Part shown: in pieces, positions 46,713 through 55,818 of the stretch
How the letters are laid out: every line of letters starts with the position of its first letter
Position numbering within the stretch: position 1 is the first letter of the stretch
Source: Rhizobium sullae
GTDB taxonomy: Bacteria > Pseudomonadota > Alphaproteobacteria > Rhizobiales > Rhizobiaceae
Length of the DNA stretch: 64,000 nucleotides
Direction of reading: 5' to 3'
Assembly: GCF_025200715.1 (NCBI RefSeq)
Contig: NZ_CP104144.1
Span: 2,232,001-2,296,000, forward strand
Notes under the pieces: generated by a model
What the model was told of the DNA's origin: nothing
The model's database searches: none
Seen by the model: only the letters and a program-made list of their open reading frames with translations
Position numbers and translations under genes: made by a program

Positions 46713-48281
46713 TTACCGCGCCGCCTTATATTGGCGGTCGTAGGCGGCCTGCATGATATCGATGACCTGATCATAGCCGATGTCGGTCAGGCGCTTCTTG
46801 TAGGCGTCCCAGCCCGTATTGATGTCCTGAGCACCGAGGATCCACGTCTGCTGCATCTCGGTCATGTAGGTGAGGATGCTCGGCCAGTAGCGGTCGAAGA
46901 CGGCCTTTTCCTCGGCATTGAGCGACACGCCCAGGAACTCGTCCTTGAGGCAGTTGCACTGCTCGTACATGTCGATGCCTTCAAGCGCGATCTTGTTGGT
47001 CCACTGGCGCTCGTATTCGTAGGTCATCCAGAACCCGCGCGGTACCTGGGCGCCGACCCCCCAGAGCTGCGCGTTCACGGGGTCCTTGTTTTCCAGAACC
47101 TCCTTTTTGAACTGCGGCTTCCCGCTGACCATTTCATAGGTCAGGCCTTCAACACCGAAGTTAGACAGAGTGCGGCCTTGGTCGGAGAACCAGAAGTCGA
47201 AATATTTGATGGTCTCGACCGGGTGCTCGTTGGTCGCCGAAATTGCCCATCCCGCCGGCTGGACGCGCAGCCGCCGGGCATCCTCAAATCGCTCGCCGGA
47301 GGCGGTTTTGGGCGGCAGCATCGGTTTCAGGGCAAAACCCTCAATCTTTCCCGACAATGCGTCGTTGTAGGTCGAGGTGCTGGCGAACCAGTCATGCGTC
47401 ATGCCGCCGAGATTATTGCCCAGGAGATATTCTCGCGAGCGCGCGCCGCGCGTGAAGATCTCCTTGTCGATCAGCCCTTCCTTGTACCACTGCGCGACAT
47501 GCGAAATCCCGGTCTTGTAGTTTTCCTCGGCCCAGGGATGGCGAAGTTTTCCATCATAGACGGCGAAATCGCCGTAGCGCTCGGACCCCGACACGCGCGC
47601 ATCCCAGAGATTGATGAGGCGGACCGCGTCGACTTCCTCGCGGGCAAAATAGGGCACTTCGTCCTTGATACCGTTGCCGTTGGGATCCTTGTCCCGGAAG
47701 GCCCTGAGGACTTCATGGACCTCTTCCGGCGTTTCGGGTCGCTTCAGTCCGAGCTTGTCGAGCCAGTCCTGGCGGATAAACCAGCCGCGCGAGAGCTTCC
47801 CGTCCGGCACATAGGGAATGAAATAGATCTTGCCGTCCGGTCCGGAGATCGCATTGCGAATTTCAGGATGGCTGTCGAAGAAGGCCTTCAGATGCGGTGC
47901 GTTTTCCTCGATCAGGTCATCCAGCGGGATAAAGGCGCCTTCCAACCCGTAGCGAATGAAGTCTTCCTTCAGCCCGCCGGTCGCGTCGCCGCCGACGATA
48001 TCGGGAAGATCGCCCGAGGCGATTAGGAGGTTGAACGCATCGCGGCTGCTGGTCGTTGCAAGCGACGCCACGTTGCGGACATGGATATTGGTAATCTCTG
48101 CCGCCTTTTGCTCCACCGGCCACTTTTCCGAATAGACATATTTGTCGCGGAAGTGGAAATGGATCGTCAGCTCCAGCGGATCCTCGGTTACCTTGCCCGC
48201 ATCCTGGGCCGAACCGGGCGATGCCATCATCACGGCCGTCATCAATGCCAGTAGGGGCGCTCCTTTATGCAGTGCTTTCAC
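46713..48281 (-). CDS. Oligosaccharide ABC importer, substrate-binding protein (AlgQ type)
   Basis: 522 residues, GTG start at 48281 with GGGAGGAAAA upstream. A signal peptide ends at SPGSAQ. The large two-lobed family-1 protein carries a calcium-site-like loop DKDPNGNGIKDEVPYF, as in AlgQ1/AlgQ2 of Sphingomonas. It should bind oligouronides in the periplasm. Unusually for a Gram-negative importer, the binding protein is encoded after the ATPase and permeases. Confidence 0.85.
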   Translation of the reverse strand: MKALHKGAPLLALMTAVMMASPGSAQDAGKVTEDPLELTIHFHFRDKYVYSEKWPVEQKAAEITNIHVRNVASLATTSSRDAFNLLIASGDLPDIVGGDATGGLKEDFIRYGLEGAFIPLDDLIEENAPHLKAFFDSHPEIRNAISGPDGKIYFIPYVPDGKLSRGWFIRQDWLDKLGLKRPETPEEVHEVLRAFRDKDPNGNGIKDEVPYFAREEVDAVRLINLWDARVSGSERYGDFAVYDGKLRHPWAEENYKTGISHVAQWYKEGLIDKEIFTRGARSREYLLGNNLGGMTHDWFASTSTYNDALSGKIEGFALKPMLPPKTASGERFEDARRLRVQPAGWAISATNEHPVETIKYFDFWFSDQGRTLSNFGVEGLTYEMVSGKPQFKKEVLENKDPVNAQLWGVGAQVPRGFWMTYEYERQWTNKIALEGIDMYEQCNCLKDEFLGVSLNAEEKAVFDRYWPSILTYMTEMQQTWILGAQDINTGWDAYKKRLTDIGYDQVIDIMQAAYDRQYKAAR

Positions 48282-48302
48282 AGGTTTTCCTCCCTTGTGT
48301 TG

Positions 48303-49184
48303 CTACTCTTTGACCCCGCCCAGCAAAATTCCCTTTGTGAAATACTTCTGTGCGTAGGGATAAATGATGAGGACGGGGATGATGGAGGCGATCATGATCG
48401 CCGAGGTGACCGTCTCGAACGAATACCGGGCCGTCAGCAGGCTGGAGGCAAACTCGTCATTCGAGTTGAGATCGACGATCACGCGCTTGAGGTAGACCTG
48501 CAGCGGGATCTTTTCCTCGCCGCGCAACAGTACCATTGCCCAGAAGTATCCGTTCCAGCGCGAGACGATGCAGAAGAGCGCGACGGTGACGATGGCCGGC
48601 TTGGAAAGCGGAATGAAGACCTTCCACAGGAGCTGCAATTCGCTCGCGCCGTCCATCTTGGCGGCTTCCTCAAAGGATTTCGGCACCGCTTCGAAGAAGT
48701 TGCGCAGGAGGATGACGTTGAAGGCATTCGCGGCAAAGCCGATGATGATGCCGAAACGGCTGTCCAGAAGCCCGAGATCCCGCATGTTCAAGAAGAACGG
48801 GATCATCCCGGCGTGGAACCACAGCGTGAAGGCGATCGCGACGTTGAAGAAGGTGCGGCCGCGCAGGCGTTTGCGCGACAGCGCATAGGCACCTGGTATC
48901 ATGATCGCCAGGCTCATCAGCGTGCCGCCGAAGGTGTAGATGAAGGTATTGCCGTAGGCGACCCAGAACATCCTGTCCGAGAGCACGCGATCATAGGCGG
49001 CGAGCGTAAGATCAACCGGCCAGAGCGTCACACGGCCTGCCGTGACAGCCGCGCCGGAGGAGACCGAAACCGCAAGGACATAGATGAACGGATAGAGCGT
49101 CGACAGAACGAACAGGCCCAAGAGAATGGCGTTGGCCCAGCCGAAAATCCTGTCGCTGCGGGAATAAAGATTGAAGCTTGCCAT
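48303..49184 (-). CDS. Oligosaccharide ABC importer, permease (AlgN/LplC type)
   Basis: 293 residues from ATG 49184. Six membrane helices, among them ILLGLFVLSTLYPFIYVLAV and SAIMIASIIPVLIIYPY. The ATPase-contact loop is EEAAKMDGASELQLLWKVFIP. It pairs with the AlgM-type permease, 10 bases upstream. Confidence 0.85.
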   Translation of the reverse strand: MASFNLYSRSDRIFGWANAILLGLFVLSTLYPFIYVLAVSVSSGAAVTAGRVTLWPVDLTLAAYDRVLSDRMFWVAYGNTFIYTFGGTLMSLAIMIPGAYALSRKRLRGRTFFNVAIAFTLWFHAGMIPFFLNMRDLGLLDSRFGIIIGFAANAFNVILLRNFFEAVPKSFEEAAKMDGASELQLLWKVFIPLSKPAIVTVALFCIVSRWNGYFWAMVLLRGEEKIPLQVYLKRVIVDLNSNDEFASSLLTARYSFETVTSAIMIASIIPVLIIYPYAQKYFTKGILLGGVKE

Positions 49185-49194
49185 CTTCAGCTCC

Positions 49195-50124
49195 TCACCA
49201 AAGCGATGTCGAAGAGACTTTTCGGCTGATGCGATTTGCCGAATAGACAAGGGCGAAAGCGATGACCGCGTTGAATAGGCCGGCAGCGGTGGCCAAGTCA
49301 TATTGGGTTCCCTGCAGACCAGTCCGAAATATGAAGGTCGAGACGACGTCGGCGGTTTCATAGGTCGACGGACGGTAGAGTAGAATGATGTATTCGAAGC
49401 CGACCTCGACCAGATTGCCGATCCGTATGATCAGCATGATGATGATGGTGGGCAGGATGCTGGGGAGCGTGATGCGCCACATCATCTGCCAGCGTGATGC
49501 TCCATCCACCCGCGCGGATTCATAAAGGGTCGGGCTGACGCCCGCGATCGCCGCAAGGTAGACAATCGACTCGAACCCGGCCTCCTTCCAGATCGACGAA
49601 CCGATGAAGACGGGCCGGAACCACTCAGGCTGGGTAAGGAAGTAGACGGGCTCCAGCCCGAGGCTTTTCACCAAGAGATTGACGACACCGGTGGAGGGCG
49701 AGAGGAAGTTGATGACGATGCCCGCAACGATCACCACCGAGATGAAGTGCGGCAAATAGACGACAGTCTGGGCCCACCGGCGCGCCGTCGCGCTCTGAAC
49801 TTCGTTGAACATTAGCGCGAGGATGATGGGCACCGGAAACGCGAAGATTAGGCCCAGGCCGCTGATGATGATCGTGTTCCCGAAAGCCCTGACGAACATG
49901 TCGTTTTGAAAGAGTTCCGCGAAATTCGCAAAGCCGACCCAAGGGCTTCCTTCGATGCCGCGGAAAATCGAAAAATCCTGGAAGGCGATCAGAAGCCCGT
50001 ACATGGGTTTGTAAAGAAATAGTGCAAACCAGATGATCGTCGGAGCTAGTAGCAGATAAAGCTGCCAATCCCGGCGCAGATCATCCCAAAAATCATGCAT
50101 GCTCTCGCGTAGGTTGTGCTTCAT
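49195..50124 (-). CDS. Oligosaccharide ABC importer, permease (AlgM/LplB type)
   Basis: 309 residues. Helices include WQLYLLLAPTIIWFALFLY and FISVVIVAGIVINFL. The EAA loop reads YESARVDGASRWQMMWRITLP. Its ATG overlaps the ATPase stop by four bases. With AlgN it forms the membrane channel of the importer. Confidence 0.85.
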   Translation of the reverse strand: MKHNLRESMHDFWDDLRRDWQLYLLLAPTIIWFALFLYKPMYGLLIAFQDFSIFRGIEGSPWVGFANFAELFQNDMFVRAFGNTIIISGLGLIFAFPVPIILALMFNEVQSATARRWAQTVVYLPHFISVVIVAGIVINFLSPSTGVVNLLVKSLGLEPVYFLTQPEWFRPVFIGSSIWKEAGFESIVYLAAIAGVSPTLYESARVDGASRWQMMWRITLPSILPTIIIMLIIRIGNLVEVGFEYIILLYRPSTYETADVVSTFIFRTGLQGTQYDLATAAGLFNAVIAFALVYSANRISRKVSSTSLW

Positions 50125-51236
50125 GGCCTCAACCCGCTCCCTGCCTTGAGAGACCGGCCGGTTGCGGCATCGAAGACATGAATGCGCGCCGTATCGATAC
50201 CGAGCCGCGCCACGGCATTCAGTTCATGATGGGAGTAGAGCGTTTCCGCCTTGGCGATGAAGGAATGCCCATCCGTCTTGCCATGAAGCAGCGCCTCGGC
50301 ACCGAGGGGCTCCACAAGTTCGATGGCGCAGTCCAGCGTTTCGCGTCCGTCGCCGGTCCGGACGGACATGATCTCAGGCCGGAGGCCGAGCTTGATCGGC
50401 TGGCCTTCTGCTGCGGCCTTCGCAAAAGCGTCTGGGATGCTGAGGCTCTGGCCGGTATTGCCTGTCAGCACGGCCTTCACTCCACCGCCGCGCTTTGCAA
50501 TCACGGCGTCGAGAAGGTTCATGGGCGGCGAGCCGATAAAACCGGCAACAAAGGTGTTTGCCGGTTCGAGAAACACCTCCATCGGCGAACCGATCTGCTC
50601 GATATTTCCGCCGTTCATGATGACGATACGGTCAGCCAAGGTCATCGCCTCGACCTGGTCGTGCGTCACATAGATGCTCGTTGCCTGCATGCGCTTGTGC
50701 AGATGCTTGATCTCGGCGCGCATGTGGGTACGCAGCTTGGCATCAAGGTTCGAGAGCGGTTCGTCGAATAAAAAGACCTTGGGCCTGCGAACGATGGCGC
50801 GGCCCATGGCGACGCGCTGGCGCTGACCGCCGGAGAGATCGGCAGGCTTGCGGGCCAAATAATCCGTCAATCCCAGGATTTGCGCGGCTTCCACAACTGC
50901 CTTGTCGATCACGTCGCGCTTCTCGCCCCTGACGCGCAGGCCGAAGGCGATATTCTCCGCCACATTGAGGTGGGGATAGAGCGCGTAGTTCTGGAACACC
51001 ATCGCGACGTCCCGGTCCTTCGGCGCAACCTTGTTGACCACCCGTCCGCCGATCGAAACCGTGCCGTCGGAGATATCCTCCAACCCGGCAACCATGCGCA
51101 GCGTCGTCGACTTGCCGCACCCCGACGGACCGACCAGGACCACGAATTCCTGGGGTTGGATCGCCAGATTGATGCCATGGACGACTTCGAGAGCACCATA
51201 TCGCTTGACGACGTCGTTGATTTGAACTGCAGACAT
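50121..51236 (-). CDS. Sugar ABC importer, ATPase (AlgS/MsmK type)
   Basis: 371 residues. Walker A GPSGCGKST, signature LSGGQRQRVAMGRAI, Walker B VFLFDEPLSNLDAK. The C-terminal MalK-like regulatory domain contains LGLRPEIMSV and VEPLGAEALLHG. It powers the AlgMN channel. It follows the GntR gene by 30 bases on the same strand. Confidence 0.88.
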   Translation of the reverse strand: MSAVQINDVVKRYGALEVVHGINLAIQPQEFVVLVGPSGCGKSTTLRMVAGLEDISDGTVSIGGRVVNKVAPKDRDVAMVFQNYALYPHLNVAENIAFGLRVRGEKRDVIDKAVVEAAQILGLTDYLARKPADLSGGQRQRVAMGRAIVRRPKVFLFDEPLSNLDAKLRTHMRAEIKHLHKRMQATSIYVTHDQVEAMTLADRIVIMNGGNIEQIGSPMEVFLEPANTFVAGFIGSPPMNLLDAVIAKRGGGVKAVLTGNTGQSLSIPDAFAKAAAEGQPIKLGLRPEIMSVRTGDGRETLDCAIELVEPLGAEALLHGKTDGHSFIAKAETLYSHHELNAVARLGIDTARIHVFDAATGRSLKAGSGLRP

Positions 51237-51266
51237 GAAAGGCCCCTCCTCAAAAGCCTTGGATGT

Positions 51267-52055
51267 TCAGGCAGGCAATTTGGAGCCCCTTGAGACGCGT
51301 TTCTTGGTGACGCGCGTGTTGACCTGTTCGATGTAGGTCCAGATTTTCGGATTCTTGGAGAGTTCAGTGATCTTGGATTCGAGCGATCCGAGATGGAGCT
51401 GAACCGCCTCGCGCGCCCGCTCGATATCGCCGGACTCGATGGCGGCCACGATATTCTCGTGCTCCTCGATCACCTTTTCAGTCCGGCGAACCGCAAATAC
51501 GCGCTTCAGATGCCGCATCCGGTCCATCTCGCCCTTTGCTTGGTTGACGACGCTCCAGGCGCCGGGAAGGCGGGCCGCTGCAAAGATCGTGCGATGGAAC
51601 TCCTCATCCAGCAGGAAGAAATCGGTGAACTGCTCGTCCTCGGCGGCGGCGCGCTGCTGGCCAAGGCAGGTCTTCAGGCGCGCAATATCCTCCAGCGAAT
51701 GCCGCTTGGTGGCCTCGACAACAGCCCCCTCCTCCAGCTTGAAGCGGATGAAACAGGCTTCCATGTAGCGCTGCACATCGATCGGCGCGATGTAGGTGCC
51801 GCCCTGCGGCACGACGGTGACAAACCCTTCTTCTGCAAGCCGGATGATGGCTTCTCGAACGGGCGTCTTGCTCACATGAAGCAGTGCCGCGATCTCCTTT
51901 TCGGAAAGCGCGCGGCCCGGCAGCAGCTTTACCTCGACGATGAGCTTGCGCAACAGCGCGTGAATACGGTTGGTCATGTTCCCCCCGGCCGGCAAATCCT
52001 GCGGAGAGACCAGATCAGAAAGCGGCAAGGATGGAAATTCGACAGCGTTCGACAT
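51267..52055 (-). CDS. GntR-family regulator (FadR/FCD type) of the oligouronide operon
   Basis: 262 residues as drawn; a start at ATG 51977 (GGGGGGAAC upstream, MTNRIHALL) would give 236 residues and has the better ribosome site. Winged helix: GRALSEKEIAALLHVSKTPV and REAIIRLAEEGFV. The FCD ligand domain has LDEEFHRTIFAAA and HENIVAAIESGD with metal-type His. It is the first gene of the operon and probably represses it until a uronate derivative binds. Confidence 0.85.
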   Translation of the reverse strand: MSNAVEFPSLPLSDLVSPQDLPAGGNMTNRIHALLRKLIVEVKLLPGRALSEKEIAALLHVSKTPVREAIIRLAEEGFVTVVPQGGTYIAPIDVQRYMEACFIRFKLEEGAVVEATKRHSLEDIARLKTCLGQQRAAAEDEQFTDFFLLDEEFHRTIFAAARLPGAWSVVNQAKGEMDRMRHLKRVFAVRRTEKVIEEHENIVAAIESGDIERAREAVQLHLGSLESKITELSKNPKIWTYIEQVNTRVTKKRVSRGSKLPA

Positions 52056-52100
52056 ATCAATTCCATAACTGAGATATCAGATATCTAATTGACATATCTC
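52051..52100. promoter_or_regulatory. ATATC-rich operator/promoter region of the GntR operon
   Basis: GACATATCAA (52051), GATATC (52073), AGATATCT (52079-52086, palindrome) and GACATATCTC (52091) cluster within 50 bases at the start of the operon. They are probably binding half-sites for the GntR protein. Part of the cluster lies inside the longer version of the gene, which also speaks for the shorter start. Confidence 0.4.
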
Positions 52101-52239
52101 GGGTCGTCAACACCCTCGATCTGCAAAGAGAAACAAAATGAGACGCGATCCTCCCCGCCCGAGTTCGAAGTCCACGGCGGCAAAGCCGAAGGAGGGCCAA
52201 GACGGCCTGCCCTCGGGCGGGTTTGAGGCACACCCGAAT

Positions 52240-52430
52240 ACGAGCGTTCCTGGCATCGCCGCAAAAAGGTCGATATGCATTTCGTCCAGCTCAAACGCAT
52301 TCTCCGGATGGCTCGTTTGGGCTGCAAGGTGCGGCGCGCGAGACGAATTCCTGCTTGCTGCAACTGGGCCGGAACCTGAGGAGATTGGCGAAACTCAGAC
52401 CATCAAGGCCGCCACTCGGCAATTCATCGC
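52240..52430 (+). mobile_element. Transposase C-terminal scrap (IS1182-like DDE family)
   Basis: RRKKVDMHFVQLKRILRMARLG, read in two pieces of that stretch, then in the next frame ARETNSCLLQLGRNLRRLAKL, matches the end of IS1182-type transposases (HLKRI..., DEFLLAATAQNLRKLAKL). A frameshift separates the parts and the catalytic front is missing. The rest of 52101-52629 shows nothing else. Confidence 0.55.
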
Positions 52431-52629
52431 CGCATAAACGACTACGAAGACAGCGCTGCGAGAAAGCGCGGGACACACCGGATCATCCTCGTCCCAAAAA
52501 CGCTGAGAGAGTCCTGAAAACGAGCAATCTGCCGAGTTTTTCAACGAAATCCTTGCCTTATCGGAGGTTTTGACGGCGAGAGATTTTCGAGGTAGAAATG
52601 CGTTAAAAGGTAGAATGTCGGAGATGGTC

Positions 52630-52887
52630 ATGTCCCTGAACATCAAAAATCCCGCCACAGTCGCTCTCGTTGACGAGCTGGCGCGGCGGCAAGGTATCAG
52701 CAAGACCGCAGCTATTCATCAGGCTTTGACCGAACGCTTGCATCGCATGGGATACGGCGGTGTGGCGCAGGAGCGTCTGCTCACCGAGATGCAGGCGATT
52801 CGAGGACGACTGGCGCGATTGCCCGAACTCGACAGTCGCAGCGATGAAGAGATCATCGGCTATGATGAGCACGGAATTCCGAACTGA
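52630..52887 (+). CDS. vapB: Type II antitoxin, VapB (PSK-like) family
   Basis: 85 residues from ATG 52630 (earlier ATGs at 52615 and 52624 are possible). SLNIKNPATVALVDELARRQ and GISKTAAIHQALTERLHRMG form the ribbon-helix-helix-like DNA-binding part of the rhizobial VapB/transcription-factor-like family; the C-terminal tail should plug the toxin. Its TGA overlaps the toxin ATG. The pair is intact, unlike the other antitoxin relics here. Confidence 0.85.
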   Translation: MSLNIKNPATVALVDELARRQGISKTAAIHQALTERLHRMGYGGVAQERLLTEMQAIRGRLARLPELDSRSDEEIIGYDEHGIPN

Positions 52888-53273
52888 TGGTGATTGACAC
52901 TTCCGCCATCGTTGCGGTTCTGCGCAGCGAACCTGAGGCCGCAGCGCTCGAGAGGAAAGTCGTCGCCAACCCTATTCGCTTGGTCCCTGCGACATGTGTC
53001 CTTGAGGCGCGCATGGTGTTGGTCAGCCGGCGCGGCGAACACGCACTGGCCGAGATCGATCTGTGGCTTGCCAGAATCGAGGCCGACATCGTGCCGGTCG
53101 ACGCCGATCTGGTGGATCTGGCAACGCAGGCCTGGCTGGCCTACGGCAAGGGCCGCCATCCGGCGGGGTTGAATTTTCCCGATTGTTTCTCATACGCTCT
53201 GGCAAAGCGCGCAGACGAACCGCTGCTCTTCATCGGCAAGGACTTTTCTCAAACCGATATCGAGGCCGCATGA
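52887..53273 (+). CDS. vapC: VapC toxin, PIN-domain ribonuclease
   Basis: 128 residues. PIN acidic residues are in MVIDTSAIVAVL, in CVLEARMVL and in LNFPDCFSYALAK; the end LLFIGKDFSQTDI is typical of VapC. It should cut RNA, probably tRNA, when free of VapB. It is translationally coupled to vapB (TGATG). Recombinase remains follow immediately. Confidence 0.88.
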   Translation: MVIDTSAIVAVLRSEPEAAALERKVVANPIRLVPATCVLEARMVLVSRRGEHALAEIDLWLARIEADIVPVDADLVDLATQAWLAYGKGRHPAGLNFPDCFSYALAKRADEPLLFIGKDFSQTDIEAA

Positions 53274-53540
53274 CGACGGCAGACGACGATAGTTCCCCCA
53301 AAGATCTTCCTGACATCCTCCCCTCTTCCGGAGGGAGATGGCAGATTACCGGCCATCTCGAACATCTCGCCGATCGGGCCCGCGTTTATGTCGAGCCGGC
53401 CAGTTCCATCAACAACCGCAAGGCCTATGCCAGCGAATGGAAGCATTTCGACGCCTGATGTCGGCGCTCCAACCTCTGCTTTCCCCCCGGATCCGCAGAC
53501 CATAGGGCCTTACATCGCCTGCCTGCGCATCGGGTACGGG
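53270..53540 (+). pseudogene. Tyrosine recombinase N-terminal relic
   Basis: LEHLADRARVYVEPASSINN and RKAYASEWKHFDA are the core-binding start of a phage-integrase-type recombinase. The frame stops at TGA where Trp (TGG) is expected; the same frame continues CRRSNLCFPP, and then a shift gives PPDPQTIGPYIACLR. The catalytic domain is absent, replaced by DUF2218 sequence. Confidence 0.65.
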
Positions 53541-53778
53541 TACCTTATCCAGCTGTGCAAGCATTTCGCGCATAAGGTCGAGGTCACCTATTCGGGCACC
53601 CATGGCGAATGCCGCTTCGACCGCGGCGTGGCCACGCTCGATGCGGATGCGGGTGGTTTGCGCATGGCGGTGAAGGCCGAAGGCGAGGAGAGCCTTGCGT
53701 GGGGGCCAATCGGTTATCGAATCGCATCTCATCCGCTTCGAAGGCCTCGATTGGCAGCGGCAGGACGAGGCCACCTGA
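53541..53778 (+). pseudogene. DUF2218-family gene, truncated and frameshifted
   Basis: YLIQLCKHFAHKVEVTYSGTHG and then LDADAGGLRMAVKAEGEE match DUF2218, a small family often near iron-siderophore genes. After about 53705 the homology moves to another frame (QSVIESHLIRFEGLDWQRQDEA, taken in part) ending at TGA 53776-53778. The 5' end is cut at the recombinase relic. Confidence 0.6.
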
Positions 53779-53812
53779 CGGTTCTCGTCCTCAGGCTAGT
53801 GAGGTATGCCAA

Positions 53813-53923
53813 ATGCTGAAATGTCTTTTCCTTGCTGGTGCCGTCGCTCTGATCGCTGTGGCGGTCGGGTCATCTGGGGTGGCGAGCGGTAGGCAGGTTT
53901 CCACCTTCCGCAACTCACGATGA
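53813..53923 (+). other. 36-codon ORF with signal peptide, probable truncated secreted protein
   Basis: ATG 53813 with GAGGT upstream encodes MLKCLFLAGAVALIAVAVGS followed by SGVASGRQVSTFRNSR and a stop. It looks like the signal peptide of a periplasmic protein whose body is lost. The remaining sequence to 54098 shows no gene. Confidence 0.4.
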
Positions 53924-54098
53924 GCATCTGACTGCCGTTGCGGCGTGGAGGCAGGCGGAAGCGCGCCACCGAGGCGCTTGGGCCGCTCCTGGCGGGGTCG
54001 ATCAGGGCGCTCGATTCAAGCTGCAGGGGGCCGGTCATGGTCGATGTTGTCAAATCGGCGTCGCAACAACCATTGCCGCTAGAACTCACCGCTTCCCA

Positions 54099-55775
54099 TC
54101 AGGATTTCCACCGCCCGATTCGCGCAAGAATGATAACCGGCAAGGTGCCGACGAGAACAATGGCAAGCGCAGCAATCGACGCTTCCTCATAGGTTCCGCG
54201 CGCCGCCTCGCCATAGAGATGCGTCGCCAATGTCTCGAAATTGAGCGGCCTCAAGAGGAGCGTGGCTGGCAGCTCCTTCATGCAGTCGACGAACACGAGC
54301 AAGCCTGCGGCGACGAGCGAAGGTTTCGAAAGCGGCAAATGAATAAGTCGGAACGTCCCTGTCACATTCTCGCCGAGGCTGCGCGCGGCGTGATCGAACG
54401 AGCGCGGAATGCGGCTGAAGCCCGCCTCGATCGAACCGACCGCAATCGCCAGGAAGCGCGCGACATAGGCATAGCCGAGCGCGGCCCCGGACCCGATCAG
54501 TAGCAGACCGGTTGACGTGCCCAGCCATTCGAGCGCAGTTTTATCGATCATCCGGTCGAGCGCAGCGACCGGTACCAATATTCCGATGGCCAACACCGTC
54601 CCAGGCATCGCATAGCCGACCGTGGAAATCCGCTGCAATGCCGCCGTGATGTGACCGGGAAGCGAACGTGCCGCATAAGCGGTGACCAGGCCGAAGAGCA
54701 GGATGGCGAGCGTCGCCATCGCCGACAGGATCACGGTGTTGAGCGTTTCCGACAGAAGCCGGGACGAGAGCCCGGTGAAGCGGAAGCGCTTCCACGCCTC
54801 GATGGCAAGATAGCTCGCCGGGACGATGAACCCGATGAACACCGGCAAGAAACCGAGCGCAAACGCGGCCAGGCCGGAAGCGGTCCCGAGACGATGCGGC
54901 GTGAAGCTCCGCGCCTTTTGAGCGCTCGACCAATAGCGCTGGCGACGGCGCGCCCAGCGCTCGATCGTGACGAGCGCTATCACCAATGACAGCATGACGA
55001 GCGCGATCTGCGCCGCGCCCGGCAGGTCGGACCGCGTCACCCATGTCGTGTAGATCGATACGGTCAGCGTCTTCACCCCGAGGAACTCCGAGGCACCGAT
55101 ATCGTTCAGCGCCTCCATCAAGGCCAAGCTGACGCCGACGGCGATCGCCGGCCGCGCCAGCGGCAACGCGACCCGCCAGAAGACACGGCCTTTTCCGCTT
55201 CCGAGCGTGCGCGAAACCTCGACCAGATTGGCCGACTGGGTGAGAAACATCGCGCGTGTCGTGAGGTAGACGTAAGGATAGAGCACGAAGCCGAGCAGCA
55301 AGATGCAGCCGGCCATCGAGCGGATATCGGGAAGGCGGAAGTCGCGGGGGCTCGCATAGCCGAGCACCGCTCTGATTGCGCCCTGAACCCAACCGATCGG
55401 ATGGAGAAGGTCGAGATAGGCGTAGGCGATGATATAGGTCGGCACGGCAAGCGGGAGGAGCAACGCCCATTCGAGCAGCCTGCGTCCGGGGAAATCATAG
55501 GCTGTGACGAGCCAAGCCGTCGAAGTGCCAAGAAGCGTGACGAGGACCCCGACGCCGACGAGCAGCATTCCGGTCTGCAGGAAGGCTTGCGGCAGCACAT
55601 AGGCGAAAAGATGCGGCCAGAGTCCGCTTGATCCCTGAAGCGCCTGCCAGAGAAGGGCGAGGACCGGAGTGGCCACCAGGGCGGCGATGAAGACGGACGC
55701 ACACAGCCACCGCCGCCCGGAACGATACCGGGCAGCCTTCAGTGTGGAGGAAGGTTGCAGATTGAGATGCGACAT
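54099..55775 (-). CDS. Iron(III) ABC importer, permease (FbpB type)
   Basis: 558 residues, a fused double permease with about twelve helices. There are two ATPase-contact loops, EVSRTLGSGKGRVFWRVALP and a second with FDHAARSLGENVTGTFRLIHLP (cited in part). This two-in-one layout is typical of FbpB/SfuB ferric-iron importers. ATG 55775 was chosen over GTG 55793. It is the last gene of the three-gene operon. Confidence 0.85.
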   Translation of the reverse strand: MSHLNLQPSSTLKAARYRSGRRWLCASVFIAALVATPVLALLWQALQGSSGLWPHLFAYVLPQAFLQTGMLLVGVGVLVTLLGTSTAWLVTAYDFPGRRLLEWALLLPLAVPTYIIAYAYLDLLHPIGWVQGAIRAVLGYASPRDFRLPDIRSMAGCILLLGFVLYPYVYLTTRAMFLTQSANLVEVSRTLGSGKGRVFWRVALPLARPAIAVGVSLALMEALNDIGASEFLGVKTLTVSIYTTWVTRSDLPGAAQIALVMLSLVIALVTIERWARRRQRYWSSAQKARSFTPHRLGTASGLAAFALGFLPVFIGFIVPASYLAIEAWKRFRFTGLSSRLLSETLNTVILSAMATLAILLFGLVTAYAARSLPGHITAALQRISTVGYAMPGTVLAIGILVPVAALDRMIDKTALEWLGTSTGLLLIGSGAALGYAYVARFLAIAVGSIEAGFSRIPRSFDHAARSLGENVTGTFRLIHLPLSKPSLVAAGLLVFVDCMKELPATLLLRPLNFETLATHLYGEAARGTYEEASIAALAIVLVGTLPVIILARIGRWKS

Positions 55776-55818
55776 CGGCAGATTACCAGGCACGGCGCTG
55801 CCGAGCCCGGTTCGTCCA

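Noticed and set aside
46653..48026. 457-codon open frame on plus opposite the AlgQ-type gene
   Set aside because: Antisense to a gene with clear family motifs, signal peptide and ribosome site; typical of GC-rich coding DNA.
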